A stretch of DNA of 64,000 bases from Halorubrum sp. Hd13 (GTDB lineage: Archaea > Halobacteriota > Halobacteria > Halobacteriales > Haloferacaceae), in the NCBI RefSeq assembly GCF_002252755.1, contig NZ_NHOY01000121.1, positions 25,260-89,259 on the forward strand, written 5' to 3'. Below are positions 8,323 to 17,323 of the stretch, piece by piece. How positions within the stretch are numbered: position 1 is the first letter of the stretch; each line of letters starts with the position of its first letter. Made by a program: the position numbers and the translations under genes. The notes beneath the pieces are model-generated. The model did not search any database and was not told the DNA's origin. It saw only the letters and a program-made list of their open reading frames with translations.

Positions 8323-9624
8323 ATGTCACTGCCCGTCGAGGTCGTCTTCGGGATCTACCTCGGGATCATCACGGGGATCCTGCCCGCGCTGGTCTCCGGG
8401 GTGCTCGGATTCGTGTTCAAGTACGTCACCGGGGTGACAATTCCCGGGCTCGGGGTCGTCGTCCTCGCGCTCGCGATCGCCGGCATCAACGGCGGCCTGC
8501 TCGCGCTCAACGACGAGACGATCCGCTCGTCCGAGCGCGCGCCGGCGGTCCTCACGGCCATCGTGGTGGTCCTGATGATCTCGCTGTACGCGCACGCCCA
8601 AGGGGACAAGCTCGGCGCCACCGTCCCGAAGCGGATCTCGCTCCAACAGCTCCGCGACCGGACCCTCTCGACGGACGTCGTCGAGCTGGTCGGCGGTCGG
8701 GGTCGGGTCACCGTCGACGTCGCCGGCGAGGTGAACGACATGGAGGGGTACCCGCCGCTGCCGGCCGAGACCCGGGGCGCGATCGTCGACGGCGAGTGGA
8801 CGTTCCCGGCCGACCTCCCGCTCGTCGAGCTTGAAGACCGGTTCGCGGAGCGGCTCCGGACCGAGCTCGACCTGGCTGACGTCGCCGTGCGGATCGACGA
8901 ACGCGCCAACGCGACGGTGGCCGCGGCGCCGCCGACCGGAGCGCTGTCGAAGCGGGTCCCGGAGGGGAAGCGCGCGGTGTCGGTGCCGGCGCTCGTCCCG
9001 ACCGGGATCGCCCGCGGCGATGTCGTGCGCGTGCTCGCGTCCGGCCTCAGCGTGGACGGGACCGTCCTGGCCGCGAGGACGAGCGGGAAGCCGGAGCCGG
9101 GCGCGGGGACGCCGGCGACCGGCGGCGGGCGGCCCGGAGACGACCTCCCCGGGACCGATGCCGCGCGGAGCGACGGGGAGCCGCGCGGGGACGGCGGGCC
9201 GCGGACGGACGGCGGCGAGGCGCCCCCCGCCCCGACGACCGCGAGCGCGCCGACGACGACCGGGGGAGAGGGGCGAGTGACGGTCGCCGTCGAGCGGCCG
9301 GAGGCGAGCGCGCTCCTGCGCGCGGGTCGGGGGCGCGTCCTCGTCCTCTCCCGCGGCACCCGCCGGGAGTACGAGCTCACGACGCTGCTGCGCCGCGCGG
9401 GGAAGCGGTTCCGTAAGGTGTCCGTCGTCCCCGGCGGCCCGCTCGACGGCCACACCATCGGCGAGGTGGGCGTTCGGGAGGCGTACGACGTCGCGGTCCT
9501 CGCGGCGCGGCACGACTCGTGGAGTATCGCTCCCGGCGGCTCGCAGCGCCTCTCCGCCGAGGACGAACTGTTCGTCGTGGGGAGCCGCGACGCCCTCGAC
9601 CGGTTCGCGGAGGCCGCGCGATGA
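8323..9624 (+). CDS. Membrane protein with C-terminal TrkA-C (RCK_C) domain
   Basis: A 433-residue protein with about three N-terminal membrane helices (residues 5-25, 35-60, 70-90), a soluble region with a predicted disordered G/P/D-rich linker (about 250-315), and a C-terminal TrkA-C domain (HTIGEVGVREAYDVAVLAAR onward). TrkA-C domains bind ligands controlling K+ or Na+ transport. It overlaps the next gene by ATGA (9621-9624). The pair is probably a haloarchaeal cation-transport accessory module working with the divergent channel; this is inference from context. Confidence 0.75.
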   Translation: MSLPVEVVFGIYLGIITGILPALVSGVLGFVFKYVTGVTIPGLGVVVLALAIAGINGGLLALNDETIRSSERAPAVLTAIVVVLMISLYAHAQGDKLGATVPKRISLQQLRDRTLSTDVVELVGGRGRVTVDVAGEVNDMEGYPPLPAETRGAIVDGEWTFPADLPLVELEDRFAERLRTELDLADVAVRIDERANATVAAAPPTGALSKRVPEGKRAVSVPALVPTGIARGDVVRVLASGLSVDGTVLAARTSGKPEPGAGTPATGGGRPGDDLPGTDAARSDGEPRGDGGPRTDGGEAPPAPTTASAPTTTGGEGRVTVAVERPEASALLRAGRGRVLVLSRGTRREYELTTLLRRAGKRFRKVSVVPGGPLDGHTIGEVGVREAYDVAVLAARHDSWSIAPGGSQRLSAEDELFVVGSRDALDRFAEAAR

Positions 9625-10961
9625 TCGCGGCGGCGACGGCGGCCGCGGCGACCGGCGCGGGTCACCAGGGATTCGTCGGCTTCCTCGTCGCCGTCGCACC
9701 CAAAGCCGCCGTCGCACCGCCGGTCGACGTCGGCTTCGCGCGCCCGCGGCAGGCGGCGGTCACTCTGGTCACCTTCGCGGTCCTCTCGGTCCTCGTCGCC
9801 GGCGCGGCGGCGCTGACGTACCGGTGGTACTTCCGCGACGAGATCCCAGAGGGGGTCACCGTCCTGCTCGGCGTCTCCGTCGTCGCGCTGTACCTCAACA
9901 CGACCTCGCTCGGGGCGATCGCGGCCGGCGAGAGCCCGTCGCTGCTCGAACCGGAGAGCGTCTTCTTCAACGTCGTCTCGCTCGGCGTCGCGGCGGTGTT
10001 CGCACCGGGCGGCCGGTACGTCGGCGACCGGCTCGCGGTCGACGTGTTCGCGCTCTCGGGGGCCAGACAGCTGGATGGCGAGCTGACCGGCATCGTCCGG
10101 GCCGTCGGCCGGTTCACGGCCGTCACGCTCCCGGTGGCCGAGGAGATCCGCGACATGGACACCTACGACCCGGTGTCGCCGGAGAAGAAGGCCGAGATGG
10201 CCGAGAAGACGCTGCTGTTCGCGCGGAAGCTCTCCGGCGAGGAGCTCCGCGAACGGCTCGTCGAGCGAGTGAAGACCGACCACGGCGTCGGCTACGTGGA
10301 CGTCGACGTCACCGACGACGGCGCGGTCGAGTACTTCGCGGTCGGCTCCCGCGCGGCGGGGCTCGGACCGACGCTCGCGCCCGGATCCGCCGCGGTCGCC
10401 GTGGCCGCTGACCCGCCGAACAACGCGACGGCCGGCGACACGGTCCAGCTGTGGCGCACCGATCCGGAGCCGAAGCGGGTCGCCACCGGCGAGCTCCGGG
10501 GCGTCGCCGGCGACGCGGCGACCGTCGCGCTCGACGAGTCCGACGCCGAGGGGCTCACCGAGGAGGAGTCGTATCGGATCGTGACGCTCCCGGCGGAGCC
10601 GCAGGCCGACCGGGAGTTCGCCTCGCTGCTCCGGAACGCCGACGAGACGATGGCGGCGATCACGGTCGAGGCCGGCAGCGCCCTCGCCGAGAGCACCGTC
10701 GGCGACGTGGAGGTCGTCGTCGCCGCCGTCCGACCCGGGGACGGGGCGGTACAGCCCATCCCGCGGCGCGGGTACGCCTTCGGCGCCGGCGATCTCGTGT
10801 ATCTGGTCGGCCGACCCGACGCGCTCCGTCGGTTCGAGGCCGACGCCGGCGGAGAGAGGGCGGACCCGTCGGTCGTCACGGCGAACGACGGCGACGACGG
10901 CGACGGCGGGGACCGGGCCGACGCCGAGGCCGAACCGAGCGAAGGGACGCAACGCTCTTGA
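9621..10961 (+). CDS. Membrane protein with C-terminal TrkA-C (RCK_C) domain, second copy
   Basis: A 446-residue paralogue-like partner of the preceding gene, translationally coupled by a 4-nt ATGA overlap. It has N-terminal hydrophobic helices (about residues 15-35, 45-70, 80-105), a soluble middle, and a TrkA-C-like end (ESTVGDVEVVVAAVRPGDGA ... DLVYLVGRPDALRRFEADAG). The last 40 residues are acidic and low complexity. It probably forms a complex with the upstream protein. Confidence 0.72.
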   Translation: MIAAATAAAATGAGHQGFVGFLVAVAPKAAVAPPVDVGFARPRQAAVTLVTFAVLSVLVAGAAALTYRWYFRDEIPEGVTVLLGVSVVALYLNTTSLGAIAAGESPSLLEPESVFFNVVSLGVAAVFAPGGRYVGDRLAVDVFALSGARQLDGELTGIVRAVGRFTAVTLPVAEEIRDMDTYDPVSPEKKAEMAEKTLLFARKLSGEELRERLVERVKTDHGVGYVDVDVTDDGAVEYFAVGSRAAGLGPTLAPGSAAVAVAADPPNNATAGDTVQLWRTDPEPKRVATGELRGVAGDAATVALDESDAEGLTEEESYRIVTLPAEPQADREFASLLRNADETMAAITVEAGSALAESTVGDVEVVVAAVRPGDGAVQPIPRRGYAFGAGDLVYLVGRPDALRRFEADAGGERADPSVVTANDGDDGDGGDRADAEAEPSEGTQRS

Positions 10962-10983
10962 GGCGTCCGTACGGGGTCAACGT

Positions 10984-11268
10984 ATGGAGTGGAAGCTGTT
11001 CGCGGACCTCTCGGAGATCGCCGGCGGCCGCACCGTCGAGGTAGAGGCGTCGCCGGGGGACACGGTCGGCGACGCGCTCGACGGCCTGCTCGACGCCCAC
11101 CCCGACCTCCGAGAGCGCGTGCTCGAGGACGACTCGGTGGCCGACCACATCAACGTCCTCCGGAACGGGCGGAGCGTCCGCCACGACGAGGGGTTGGAGA
11201 CGACGCTGGAGGAAGGCGACGAGCTGGCGCTGTTCCCGCCGGTGAGCGGGGGCTCGATCGGCCGGTAG
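10984..11268 (+). CDS. samp1: Ubiquitin-like small archaeal modifier protein, SAMP1/MoaD type
   Basis: A 94-residue beta-grasp protein beginning MEWKLFADLSEIAGGRTVEV. The conserved tail ELALFPPVSGG ends in the diglycine used for adenylation by UbaA (E1-like) and for protein conjugation or sulfur transfer to molybdopterin. Here the diglycine is at residues 89-90 and is followed by SIGR before the stop. From family knowledge, SAMP and MoaD proteins normally end at GG, so this one would need C-terminal trimming, or may be a non-conjugating variant. Confidence 0.88.
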   Translation: MEWKLFADLSEIAGGRTVEVEASPGDTVGDALDGLLDAHPDLRERVLEDDSVADHINVLRNGRSVRHDEGLETTLEEGDELALFPPVSGGSIGR

Positions 11269-11307
11269 ATCGGTCGTTTCAAACGGTCGCCCGTCGCATC
11301 AGTCGAC

Positions 11308-12423
11308 ATGAGCGACGGCCACGACGAGCACGGCGGAGACGGCCACGACGAGCACGGCGGAGACGGCCACGACGAGCACGGCGGAGACGGACACGACGAG
11401 CACGGCGGCGACCCGCCCCGAGAGGAGTTCCACGAGGACCCGGTCGGGCACACGCGGGCGACCGCCGACATGACGGTCGGCCAGCTGGTCGAGGGGTACG
11501 GCGACGCCGGGATCGGCGCGGCGTCGGTCAACGAGGCGGGCGACGTGCTGGCGGAGATGTTCGCGAACGAGGACTGCACGGTCTTCCTCTCGCTGGCCGG
11601 CGCGATGGTCCCGGCGGGGATGCGCCGGATCGTCTCCGACCTGATCCGCGACGGCTACGTCGACGCGCTGGTGACCACGGGCGCGAATCTCACCCACGAC
11701 GCCATCGAGGCGATCGGCGGGAAACACCACCACGGCAGGACTCACGACCCGGAGAAGAGCCTCCGCGAGCACGACGAGGGGCTCCGCGACGAGGGCGTCG
11801 ACCGCATCTACAACGTCTACCTCCCGCAGGAGCACTTCGCGGCGTTCGAGGGCCACCTCCGCGAGGAGGTGTTCCCGGCGCTCGAGGCCGACCCGGACGC
11901 CGAGGGCGACGGCGCCGTCTCCATCGCCGACCTCGCGCGAGAGCTCGGTCGCGCGAACGCCGCGGTCAACGACCGCGACGACGTGGCCGAGGACCCAGGC
12001 GTCGCCGCCGCGGCCTACGAGTGCGACGTCCCCGTCTACTGCCCCGCTGTGCAGGACTCCGTGCTGGGACTGCAGGCGTGGATGTACGCGCAGACGGCCG
12101 ACTTCACGCTCGACGCCCTCGCCGACATGACGGAGCTGACCGACCTCGCGTTCGAGGCCGACGACGCCGGCTGCCTGCTCGTCGGCGGCGGCGTCCCGAA
12201 GAACTTCACCCTCCAGACGATGCTCGTCACCCCGCGGGCGTACGACTACGCCGTCCAGATAACGATGGACCCGGAGGCGACCGGCGGGCTCTCCGGCGCC
12301 ACCCTCGAAGAGGCCCGGTCGTGGGGGAAGCTGGAGAAGGACGCGCGCAACGCCTCCGTCTACGGCGACGCGACCGTCATGCTGCCGATGCTCGTCGCCG
12401 CCGCCCGCGAGCGCGTGGAGTAG
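11308..12423 (+). CDS. dys: Deoxyhypusine synthase with His-rich N-terminal repeat
   Basis: A 371-residue enzyme that transfers an aminobutyl group from spermidine (agmatine derivatives are possible in archaea) to a lysine of aIF5A. Family motifs: FLSLAGAMVPAGMR (about residue 92), TTGANLTHDAIEAIGG (about 125-140), GGGVPKN (293-299) and the substrate-intermediate lysine in SWGK (K341). The first about 35 residues contain four G-H-D-E-H-G-G-D repeats, which are absent from typical DHS and may bind metal or be a disordered tag. Confidence 0.93.
   Translation: MSDGHDEHGGDGHDEHGGDGHDEHGGDGHDEHGGDPPREEFHEDPVGHTRATADMTVGQLVEGYGDAGIGAASVNEAGDVLAEMFANEDCTVFLSLAGAMVPAGMRRIVSDLIRDGYVDALVTTGANLTHDAIEAIGGKHHHGRTHDPEKSLREHDEGLRDEGVDRIYNVYLPQEHFAAFEGHLREEVFPALEADPDAEGDGAVSIADLARELGRANAAVNDRDDVAEDPGVAAAAYECDVPVYCPAVQDSVLGLQAWMYAQTADFTLDALADMTELTDLAFEADDAGCLLVGGGVPKNFTLQTMLVTPRAYDYAVQITMDPEATGGLSGATLEEARSWGKLEKDARNASVYGDATVMLPMLVAAARERVE
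11317..11412. repeat. 24-bp tandem repeat x4 in deoxyhypusine synthase
   Basis: Units at 11317, 11341, 11365 and 11389 are identical or differ by one or two bases. They encode G-H-D-E-H-G-G-D. The low divergence suggests recent expansion by slippage. Confidence 0.92.
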
Positions 12424-12436
12424 TCACGACAAATAG

Positions 12437-12452
12437 TAATTACATGTAATTA
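12437..12452. promoter_or_regulatory. 16-bp AT-rich perfect palindrome upstream of RHH gene
   Basis: TAATTACATGTAATTA is self-complementary and stands out in a GC-rich background. It is 34 nt before the ribbon-helix-helix ATG, next to a T-rich stretch that may be the TATA box. A likely operator for the downstream RHH protein (autoregulation) or another dimeric regulator. Confidence 0.6.
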
Positions 12453-12485
12453 GATTTTTCACCCGGGAGCCACTGATCTGGCGTA

Positions 12486-12686
12486 ATGGCCGACTACACT
12501 ACCATCTCGCTGCGGAAGGAGTTCGTCGCCGACGTCGAGGAGTACATCGAGGACGAGCCGTTCGGCTCCGTGAAGGAGTTCGTGAAACACGTCGTCGTCC
12601 AGGAGATGGAGTCGGACGACGAGATCAGCGAGGCGGAGGCCCGCCGGATCGGCAAGCGGCTCCGGGACCTGGGGTACGTGGACTGA
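12486..12686 (+). CDS. Ribbon-helix-helix (CopG-type) small DNA-binding protein
   Basis: A 66-residue protein starting MADYTTISLRKEFVADVEEY. The first strand (TTISLR) followed by two helices matches the ribbon-helix-helix fold that dimerises to bind palindromes; the C-terminal part is acidic. The stop overlaps the next start by one base (TGATG). No toxin gene is adjacent; the partner is a small membrane protein, so an antitoxin role is not supported. Confidence 0.75.
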   Translation: MADYTTISLRKEFVADVEEYIEDEPFGSVKEFVKHVVVQEMESDDEISEAEARRIGKRLRDLGYVD

Positions 12687-12892
12687 TGAGCGTCGCCGAC
12701 GGCGTTCCGGTCGACGTGCCCGAAGGCGTGTCGCGGGCGGACGCGGTCCTCGCCGGCATGCCGCTGCTGTTCGCCGGCGGGTACGGCGCCGCGTCGGCGA
12801 TGGTCGAGGGGTGGGTGGTCCCGACCGCCGCCGCGGCGCTGGCGTGCGCGCTGCTGATGCTCGACGCGCTCGTCCGGAACCCGCCTCAGTGA
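12686..12892 (+). CDS. Small membrane protein of unknown function
   Basis: A 68-residue protein with two hydrophobic segments (about residues 22-40 and 46-62, GWVVPTAAAALACALLML). It shares one base with the preceding RHH gene and is therefore probably co-translated with it. I recognise no family. Confidence 0.65.
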   Translation: MSVADGVPVDVPEGVSRADAVLAGMPLLFAGGYGAASAMVEGWVVPTAAAALACALLMLDALVRNPPQ

Positions 12893-12914
12893 GCGGGGCA
12901 CCGACGCCAGCCCG

Positions 12915-13949
12915 TTAGTTCCTCGGTTCCAGCCCGGCCGCCTCGGCCAGCAGCGCGTGCGATTCCAGCGCGTCGCCGTGGTCGGGGACTGCGTGCTGGA
13001 TCATCACCTCGTCGACGCCGGCTCGGTCGGCCAGCTGTTCGAGGATCCCCGATATCGTCTCCGGACTCCCGGAGACCGACCGCGGCCACTCGTCGTCGTC
13101 GAGCGTCGCGGGCGTCGGCTCCGGGGCCTCGCCGAGCTCGTCGACCGCCTCAGCGACGGACGGCGTCGAGTCCCCGAGGTCGCCGCGGCGCATCCGCCGG
13201 AAGGTCGCCTCCGCGGGCGCTCGGCGACGGGCCGCGGCCGCGTCGGTCTCGGCGGCGACCGCGTTGACCGCGACCGTCCCCGTCGGCTCGTCTGGGCCGG
13301 CAGGGAGCGCGCCGGGCTCGAACGCCTCGCGGTAGGACGCGAACGCACGCTCCGCGAATCCGGGCCTGATGAACCCGGCGAAGCAGTACCGAAGCCCGAG
13401 TTTCCCGGCGATCTCGCCGCTCGCCGGGCTCGACCCGAGCACCCACGGAACGGGGGGACCGTCCCCGGAGCGGGGGACGTCGAGGTCGGCGTACTCGTGG
13501 CCGTCGGGGTAGGCGTCGTAGAGGTGGCTCACGAGCGCGCGGACCCGTTCCTCGTGGTCCTCGTTCGGACTCTCGACGCGGCGGCTCGTCCCGAGCGCGC
13601 GGTCCGCGGCCGGCGGCCCGTTCGCTCGGCCGACGCCGACGTCGACGCGGCCCGGCGCGAGCCCGTCGAGCGTCCCGAACGACTCGGCGACTTTGAACGG
13701 GCTGTAGCGATTCAAGAGGACGGCCCCGCTGCCGAGCCGGATCGCGTCGGTCGCCGCCGCGAGCCGTCCGAGGAGCACCTCCGGGGTCGTCCCCGCGAGG
13801 CGGTCGGTCCTGCCGTGGTGTTCGGCGACCCAGAAGCGCGAGTAGCCGAGCCGCTCCGCCTGCTCGGCGGCCGCGACCGTGTTCGCGAAGGCGTCGGCGG
13901 CGGTCCCGTCCGCGGGGACCGGAGAGAGGTCGACGACGGAGAGGTCCAT
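12915..13949 (-). CDS. LLM-class flavin-dependent oxidoreductase
   Basis: A 344-residue bacterial-luciferase-like TIM-barrel protein. Signatures include SRFWVAEHHG (about residues 37-46), IRLGSGAVLLNRYSPFKVAE (about 70-89) and GRVDVGVGRANG (about 100-111). It would use reduced FMN or F420, but the substrate cannot be assigned. It is convergent with the small membrane protein gene and has no obvious operon partner. Confidence 0.88.
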   Translation of the reverse strand: MDLSVVDLSPVPADGTAADAFANTVAAAEQAERLGYSRFWVAEHHGRTDRLAGTTPEVLLGRLAAATDAIRLGSGAVLLNRYSPFKVAESFGTLDGLAPGRVDVGVGRANGPPAADRALGTSRRVESPNEDHEERVRALVSHLYDAYPDGHEYADLDVPRSGDGPPVPWVLGSSPASGEIAGKLGLRYCFAGFIRPGFAERAFASYREAFEPGALPAGPDEPTGTVAVNAVAAETDAAAARRRAPAEATFRRMRRGDLGDSTPSVAEAVDELGEAPEPTPATLDDDEWPRSVSGSPETISGILEQLADRAGVDEVMIQHAVPDHGDALESHALLAEAAGLEPRN

Positions 13950-14080
13950 GCCACGGCTCGGCGACCGCCGGTAGTAAGCGTTCGGCCGGCGGCGGAATCG
14001 TGGGGGTCGGACGACCCGCCGCGACCGGACCCGACACTACGGGATTCGAGCGGAATGGAGAGATCGAGAAAGCGTCGTCG

Positions 14081-14257
14081 TCAGTTGTCGCCGGTCTTCG
14101 ACTGCCACGCGTAGTCGCGGCGCTTCGCGGACTTACCGAAGCCGCAGGAGGAGCAGCGCTCCTTCTTGACGTGGTAGGACTTCTCGCCGCAGCGGCGGCA
14201 CTTCACGTGAACCGTCTTGTTCTTCTTCCCCTGAGAGGGCGTTCCGGAGCCGGTCAT
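14081..14257 (-). CDS. rpl37e: Ribosomal protein L37e (eL37)
   Basis: A 58-residue protein too short for many ORF callers: [20 protein letters not shown] onward. Two zinc-knuckle pairs, CRRCG and CSSCG, with the basic motif [10 protein letters not shown], identify eL37 of the large subunit. Its ATG overlaps the stop of the upstream Lsm gene by four bases (ATGA), giving an lsm-rpl37e operon as is usual in archaea. Confidence 0.95.
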   Translation of the reverse strand: MTGSGTPSQGKKNKTVHVKCRRCGEKSYHVKKERCSSCGFGKSAKRRDYAWQSKTGDN

Positions 14258-14496
14258 GCTTTGATGGTGACGACGTTATCGCCGCGTATAATCGTTGTGT
14301 CTTCGATCGCGACGGCGAACTCCGCGTCGAGATCGTCGTCGACGCGGTCGCCGACGTCGTCCTCCGGCTCGATGACGACGTTCATGTGCTGGTCGTAGCC
14401 GGCCAGCACTCCGTAGTAAGTCGTCCCGTCCTTCAGGTGTACCGTCACCGGGTCCTCGAGCGACGCTTCGAGCACGTCGAGGGGTCGTCCACTCAT
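14254..14496 (-). CDS. lsm: Sm-like RNA-binding protein (Lsm)
   Basis: An 80-residue Sm-fold protein. Sm1 is [26 protein letters not shown] (about residues 16-41) and Sm2 is [11 protein letters not shown] (about 68-78). It forms ring oligomers binding U-rich RNA and small RNAs, and is Hfq-like. A TATA-like TATTTTTATTACC on the minus strand (about 14521-14534) is about 31 nt from the ATG, so a leaderless lsm-rpl37e mRNA is likely. Confidence 0.96.
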   Translation of the reverse strand: MSGRPLDVLEASLEDPVTVHLKDGTTYYGVLAGYDQHMNVVIEPEDDVGDRVDDDLDAEFAVAIEDTTIIRGDNVVTIKA

Positions 14497-14809
14497 TGTA
14501 CGTATCGCCGCCCGTCGCGGTAATAAAAATACCGGGACGCGAGGAGGACAGATCGGGGTGAAAACCCGTTCACGCCGGTCGAGACTGTCGGGTACCGCCG
14601 TGTTACCGGCCGTCGCGGTGGGCCCCGAACCCCGGTGTTTTTAAGACGGGCTCCTGTATCTCGGGATACCACACTCCCGCGGGACACGGTGAGCCGACGT
14701 CGGCTCGGCCGTAGCGGGGCCTCAACGACGCGCGGTCGGACGTAGCGCTGACGGCTCCTTGCGGGGTTTCAGTGATGAACGCCGTACAGGCGTTCGATAT
14801 ACACAAACC
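14497..14809 (+). promoter_or_regulatory. Intergenic leader of RNase J-GGPP synthase operon
   Basis: This 313-base gap holds a TATA-like TTTTTAAGA (about 14637-14645), predicting a plus-strand start near 14668 and an untranslated leader of about 140 nt, unusually long for a haloarchaeon. In it are a 16-bp perfect palindrome (14691-14706) and a hairpin with 7-bp stem (14777-14783 with 14789-14795, loop GTACA) ending 14 nt before the RNase J ATG. No small ORF is convincing. The minus-strand lsm promoter is at the left edge. Confidence 0.55.
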
Positions 14810-16162
14810 ATGGAAATCGAAATTGCGACACTCGGCGGTTACGAAGAGGTCGGTCGACAGATGACGGCGGTGCGAGCGGGCGACGACATCGTCATCTTCG
14901 ACATGGGCCTGAACCTCAGTAAGGTCCTCATCCACGACAACGTGGAGACCGAGAGCATGCACAGCCTCGACCTGATCGACATGGGCGCGATCCCGGACGA
15001 CCGCGTCATGAGCGAGCTGGAGGGCGACGTCCAGGCGATCGTGCCCACCCACGGTCACCTCGACCACATCGCGGGCATCCCGAAGCTCGCGCACCGGTAC
15101 GACGCCCCGATCGTCGGCTCCCCGTACACGATCGAACTGGTCAAACAGCAGATCGCCGACGAGGGGAAGTTCCAGGTCGACAACGACCTCGTGAAGATGA
15201 AGGCGGGCGGCACGATGGCCATCGGCGACTCCGAGCAGGTCGAGATGGAGTTCGTCAACGTCACGCACTCGATCATCGACGCCATCAACCCGGTCCTCCA
15301 CACGCCCGAGGGCGCGATCGTCTACGGCCTCGACAAGCGGCTGGACCACACCCCCGTTATCGGCGACCCGATCGACATGGACCGGTTCCGCGAGATCGGC
15401 CGGCAGGACGAGGGCGTCCTCTGTTACATCGAGGACTGCACGAACGCCGGCCGGAAGGGCCGGACCCCTTCCGAGTCGTACGCGAAGAAGCACGTCGAGG
15501 ACACGCTGACCTCGATGGAAGACTACACGGGCGGGATCGTCGCCACGACGTTCTCCTCCCACATCGCCCGCGTGAAGACGCTCGTCGAGTACGCCCGCGA
15601 GATCGGCCGTCAGCCGGTCCTCCTCGGGCGCTCGATGGAGAAGTACTCCGGGACGGCCGAGCGGCTCGACTTCGTCGACTTCCAGGGCGACGTGGGCATG
15701 TACGGCCACCGGAAGTCCGTCGACCGCGCGTTCAAGCGGATCATGAAGGAGGGGAAGGGGAACTTCCTCCCCATCGTGACGGGCCACCAGGGCGAGCCGC
15801 GCGCGATGCTCACCCGCATGGGCCGCGGCGAGACCCCGTACGAAATCGACGACGGCGACAAGGTCGTCTTCAGCGCCAGCGTCATCCCGGAGCCCACCAA
15901 CGAGGGCCAGCGCTACCAGAGCGAGCAGCTCCTCCGGATGCAGGGCGCTCGCCTCTACGACGACATCCACGTCTCCGGCCACCTCCGCGAGGAGGGGCAT
16001 TACGAGATGCTGCAGGCGCTCCAGCCGCAGCACCTCATCCCCGGCCACCAGTCGCTGGAGGGCCGCTCGCCGTACGTGAGTCTCGCGAAGTCGCAGGGGT
16101 ACAAGCTCGGTCGTGACATTCACGTCACGCAGAACGGGAGCGTCATCCAACTCGTCGAATGA
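14810..16162 (+). CDS. rnj: RNase J family beta-CASP ribonuclease
   Basis: A 450-residue metallo-beta-lactamase/beta-CASP nuclease that degrades RNA 5'-3' and trims ends. The metal motif [10 protein letters not shown] is near residue 80, with later metal or CASP motifs at [10 protein letters not shown] (about 245) and the C-terminal [10 protein letters not shown] (about 387) and PGHQSLEG. The ATG at 14810 begins [20 protein letters not shown], which fits the family; a longer reading is rejected. Its stop overlaps the next start by ATGA. Confidence 0.93.
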   Translation: MEIEIATLGGYEEVGRQMTAVRAGDDIVIFDMGLNLSKVLIHDNVETESMHSLDLIDMGAIPDDRVMSELEGDVQAIVPTHGHLDHIAGIPKLAHRYDAPIVGSPYTIELVKQQIADEGKFQVDNDLVKMKAGGTMAIGDSEQVEMEFVNVTHSIIDAINPVLHTPEGAIVYGLDKRLDHTPVIGDPIDMDRFREIGRQDEGVLCYIEDCTNAGRKGRTPSESYAKKHVEDTLTSMEDYTGGIVATTFSSHIARVKTLVEYAREIGRQPVLLGRSMEKYSGTAERLDFVDFQGDVGMYGHRKSVDRAFKRIMKEGKGNFLPIVTGHQGEPRAMLTRMGRGETPYEIDDGDKVVFSASVIPEPTNEGQRYQSEQLLRMQGARLYDDIHVSGHLREEGHYEMLQALQPQHLIPGHQSLEGRSPYVSLAKSQGYKLGRDIHVTQNGSVIQLVE

Positions 16163-17205
16163 CGAGCGAGACGAAGGAGGCGCGGGTGCTGGACGCCATC
16201 CGCGAGCGGCGTGAACTGGTCAACGCCGCTATCGACGAAGAGCTGCCGGTACAGCACCCGGAGCGCCTCTACGAGGCGACGCGGTACATCCTCGAGGCCG
16301 GCGGGAAGCGGCTGCGCCCGACGGTGGCGACGCTCGCCGCCGAGGCCGTCGCGGGCGTCGAGCCGATGAGCGCCGACTTCCGCGAGTTCGCCGCCCTCGA
16401 CGGGACCGAAGTGGACGTGATGCGCGCGGCGGTCGCCATCGAGGTGATCCAGTCGTTCACCCTGATCCACGACGACATCATGGACGAGGACGACCTCCGG
16501 CGCGGCGTCCCCGCCGTCCACGAGCAGTACGACACGTCAACGGCGATCCTCGCCGGCGACACGCTCTATTCGAAGGCCTTCGAGTTCATGACGGAGACGG
16601 GCGCGGCCCCGGAGAACGGGTTGGAGGCGATGCGGATGCTCGCGTCCACCTGCACGGAGATCTGCGAGGGACAGGCGCTCGACGTCTCGTTCGAGTCGCG
16701 CGACGATATCCTCCCCGAGGAGTACCTCGAGATGGTCGAGCTGAAGACCGCGGTCCTGTACGGGGCGTCGGCGGCGACGCCGGCGATCCTGCTCGGCGCC
16801 GCCGACGACGTCATCGACGCGCTGTACGAGTACGGGATCGACTCGGGACGGGCGTTCCAGATCCAAGACGACGTGCTCGACCTGACCGTTCCCTCCGAGG
16901 AGCTGGGGAAACAGCGCGGCTCCGACCTCGTCGAGGGGAAGGAGACGCTGATCACCCTCCACGCGCGTCAAGAGGGCGTCGACGTCGACGGCCTCGTCGA
17001 CGCCGACACCCCGGCCGAGGTCACGGAGTCGGCCATCGAGGACGCGGTGGCCGCCTTGGAGGAGGCCGGCTCCATCGCGTACGCCCGCGAGACCGCGGAG
17101 GACCTCACCGCGCGGTCGAAAGAGCACCTCGAACTGCTTCCCGAGAGCGGCTCGCGGAGCCTCCTTGAGGACCTCGCGGACTACCTGATCGTCCGCGGCT
17201 ACTGA
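16159..17205 (+). CDS. idsA: Geranylgeranyl diphosphate synthase (polyprenyl synthetase)
   Basis: A 348-residue trans-isoprenyl diphosphate synthase that makes the C20 precursor of archaeal lipids from IPP and allylic diphosphates. FARM is [11 protein letters not shown] (about residue 103) and SARM is FQIQDDVLD (about 234). GGKRLRP near residue 49 binds IPP. It is coupled to RNase J by a 4-nt overlap, a conserved archaeal arrangement. Confidence 0.95.
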   Translation: MTSETKEARVLDAIRERRELVNAAIDEELPVQHPERLYEATRYILEAGGKRLRPTVATLAAEAVAGVEPMSADFREFAALDGTEVDVMRAAVAIEVIQSFTLIHDDIMDEDDLRRGVPAVHEQYDTSTAILAGDTLYSKAFEFMTETGAAPENGLEAMRMLASTCTEICEGQALDVSFESRDDILPEEYLEMVELKTAVLYGASAATPAILLGAADDVIDALYEYGIDSGRAFQIQDDVLDLTVPSEELGKQRGSDLVEGKETLITLHARQEGVDVDGLVDADTPAEVTESAIEDAVAALEEAGSIAYARETAEDLTARSKEHLELLPESGSRSLLEDLADYLIVRGY

Positions 17206-17323
17206 GCGGACCGGGCGGAAAGCGAGTCGGACGGCCGCGACCGGACCGCCGGCCGTCCGGCCACGATCCGGCGGCGTCCTCCGCAACGGACACCGCTTTA
17301 TTCCCCGTCGCCTTCCTTCGACC

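Noticed and set aside
14761..14800. C/D box-like TGATGA near the RNase J start
   Set aside because: The D-box CTGA lies upstream in the wrong order and the guide architecture is absent.
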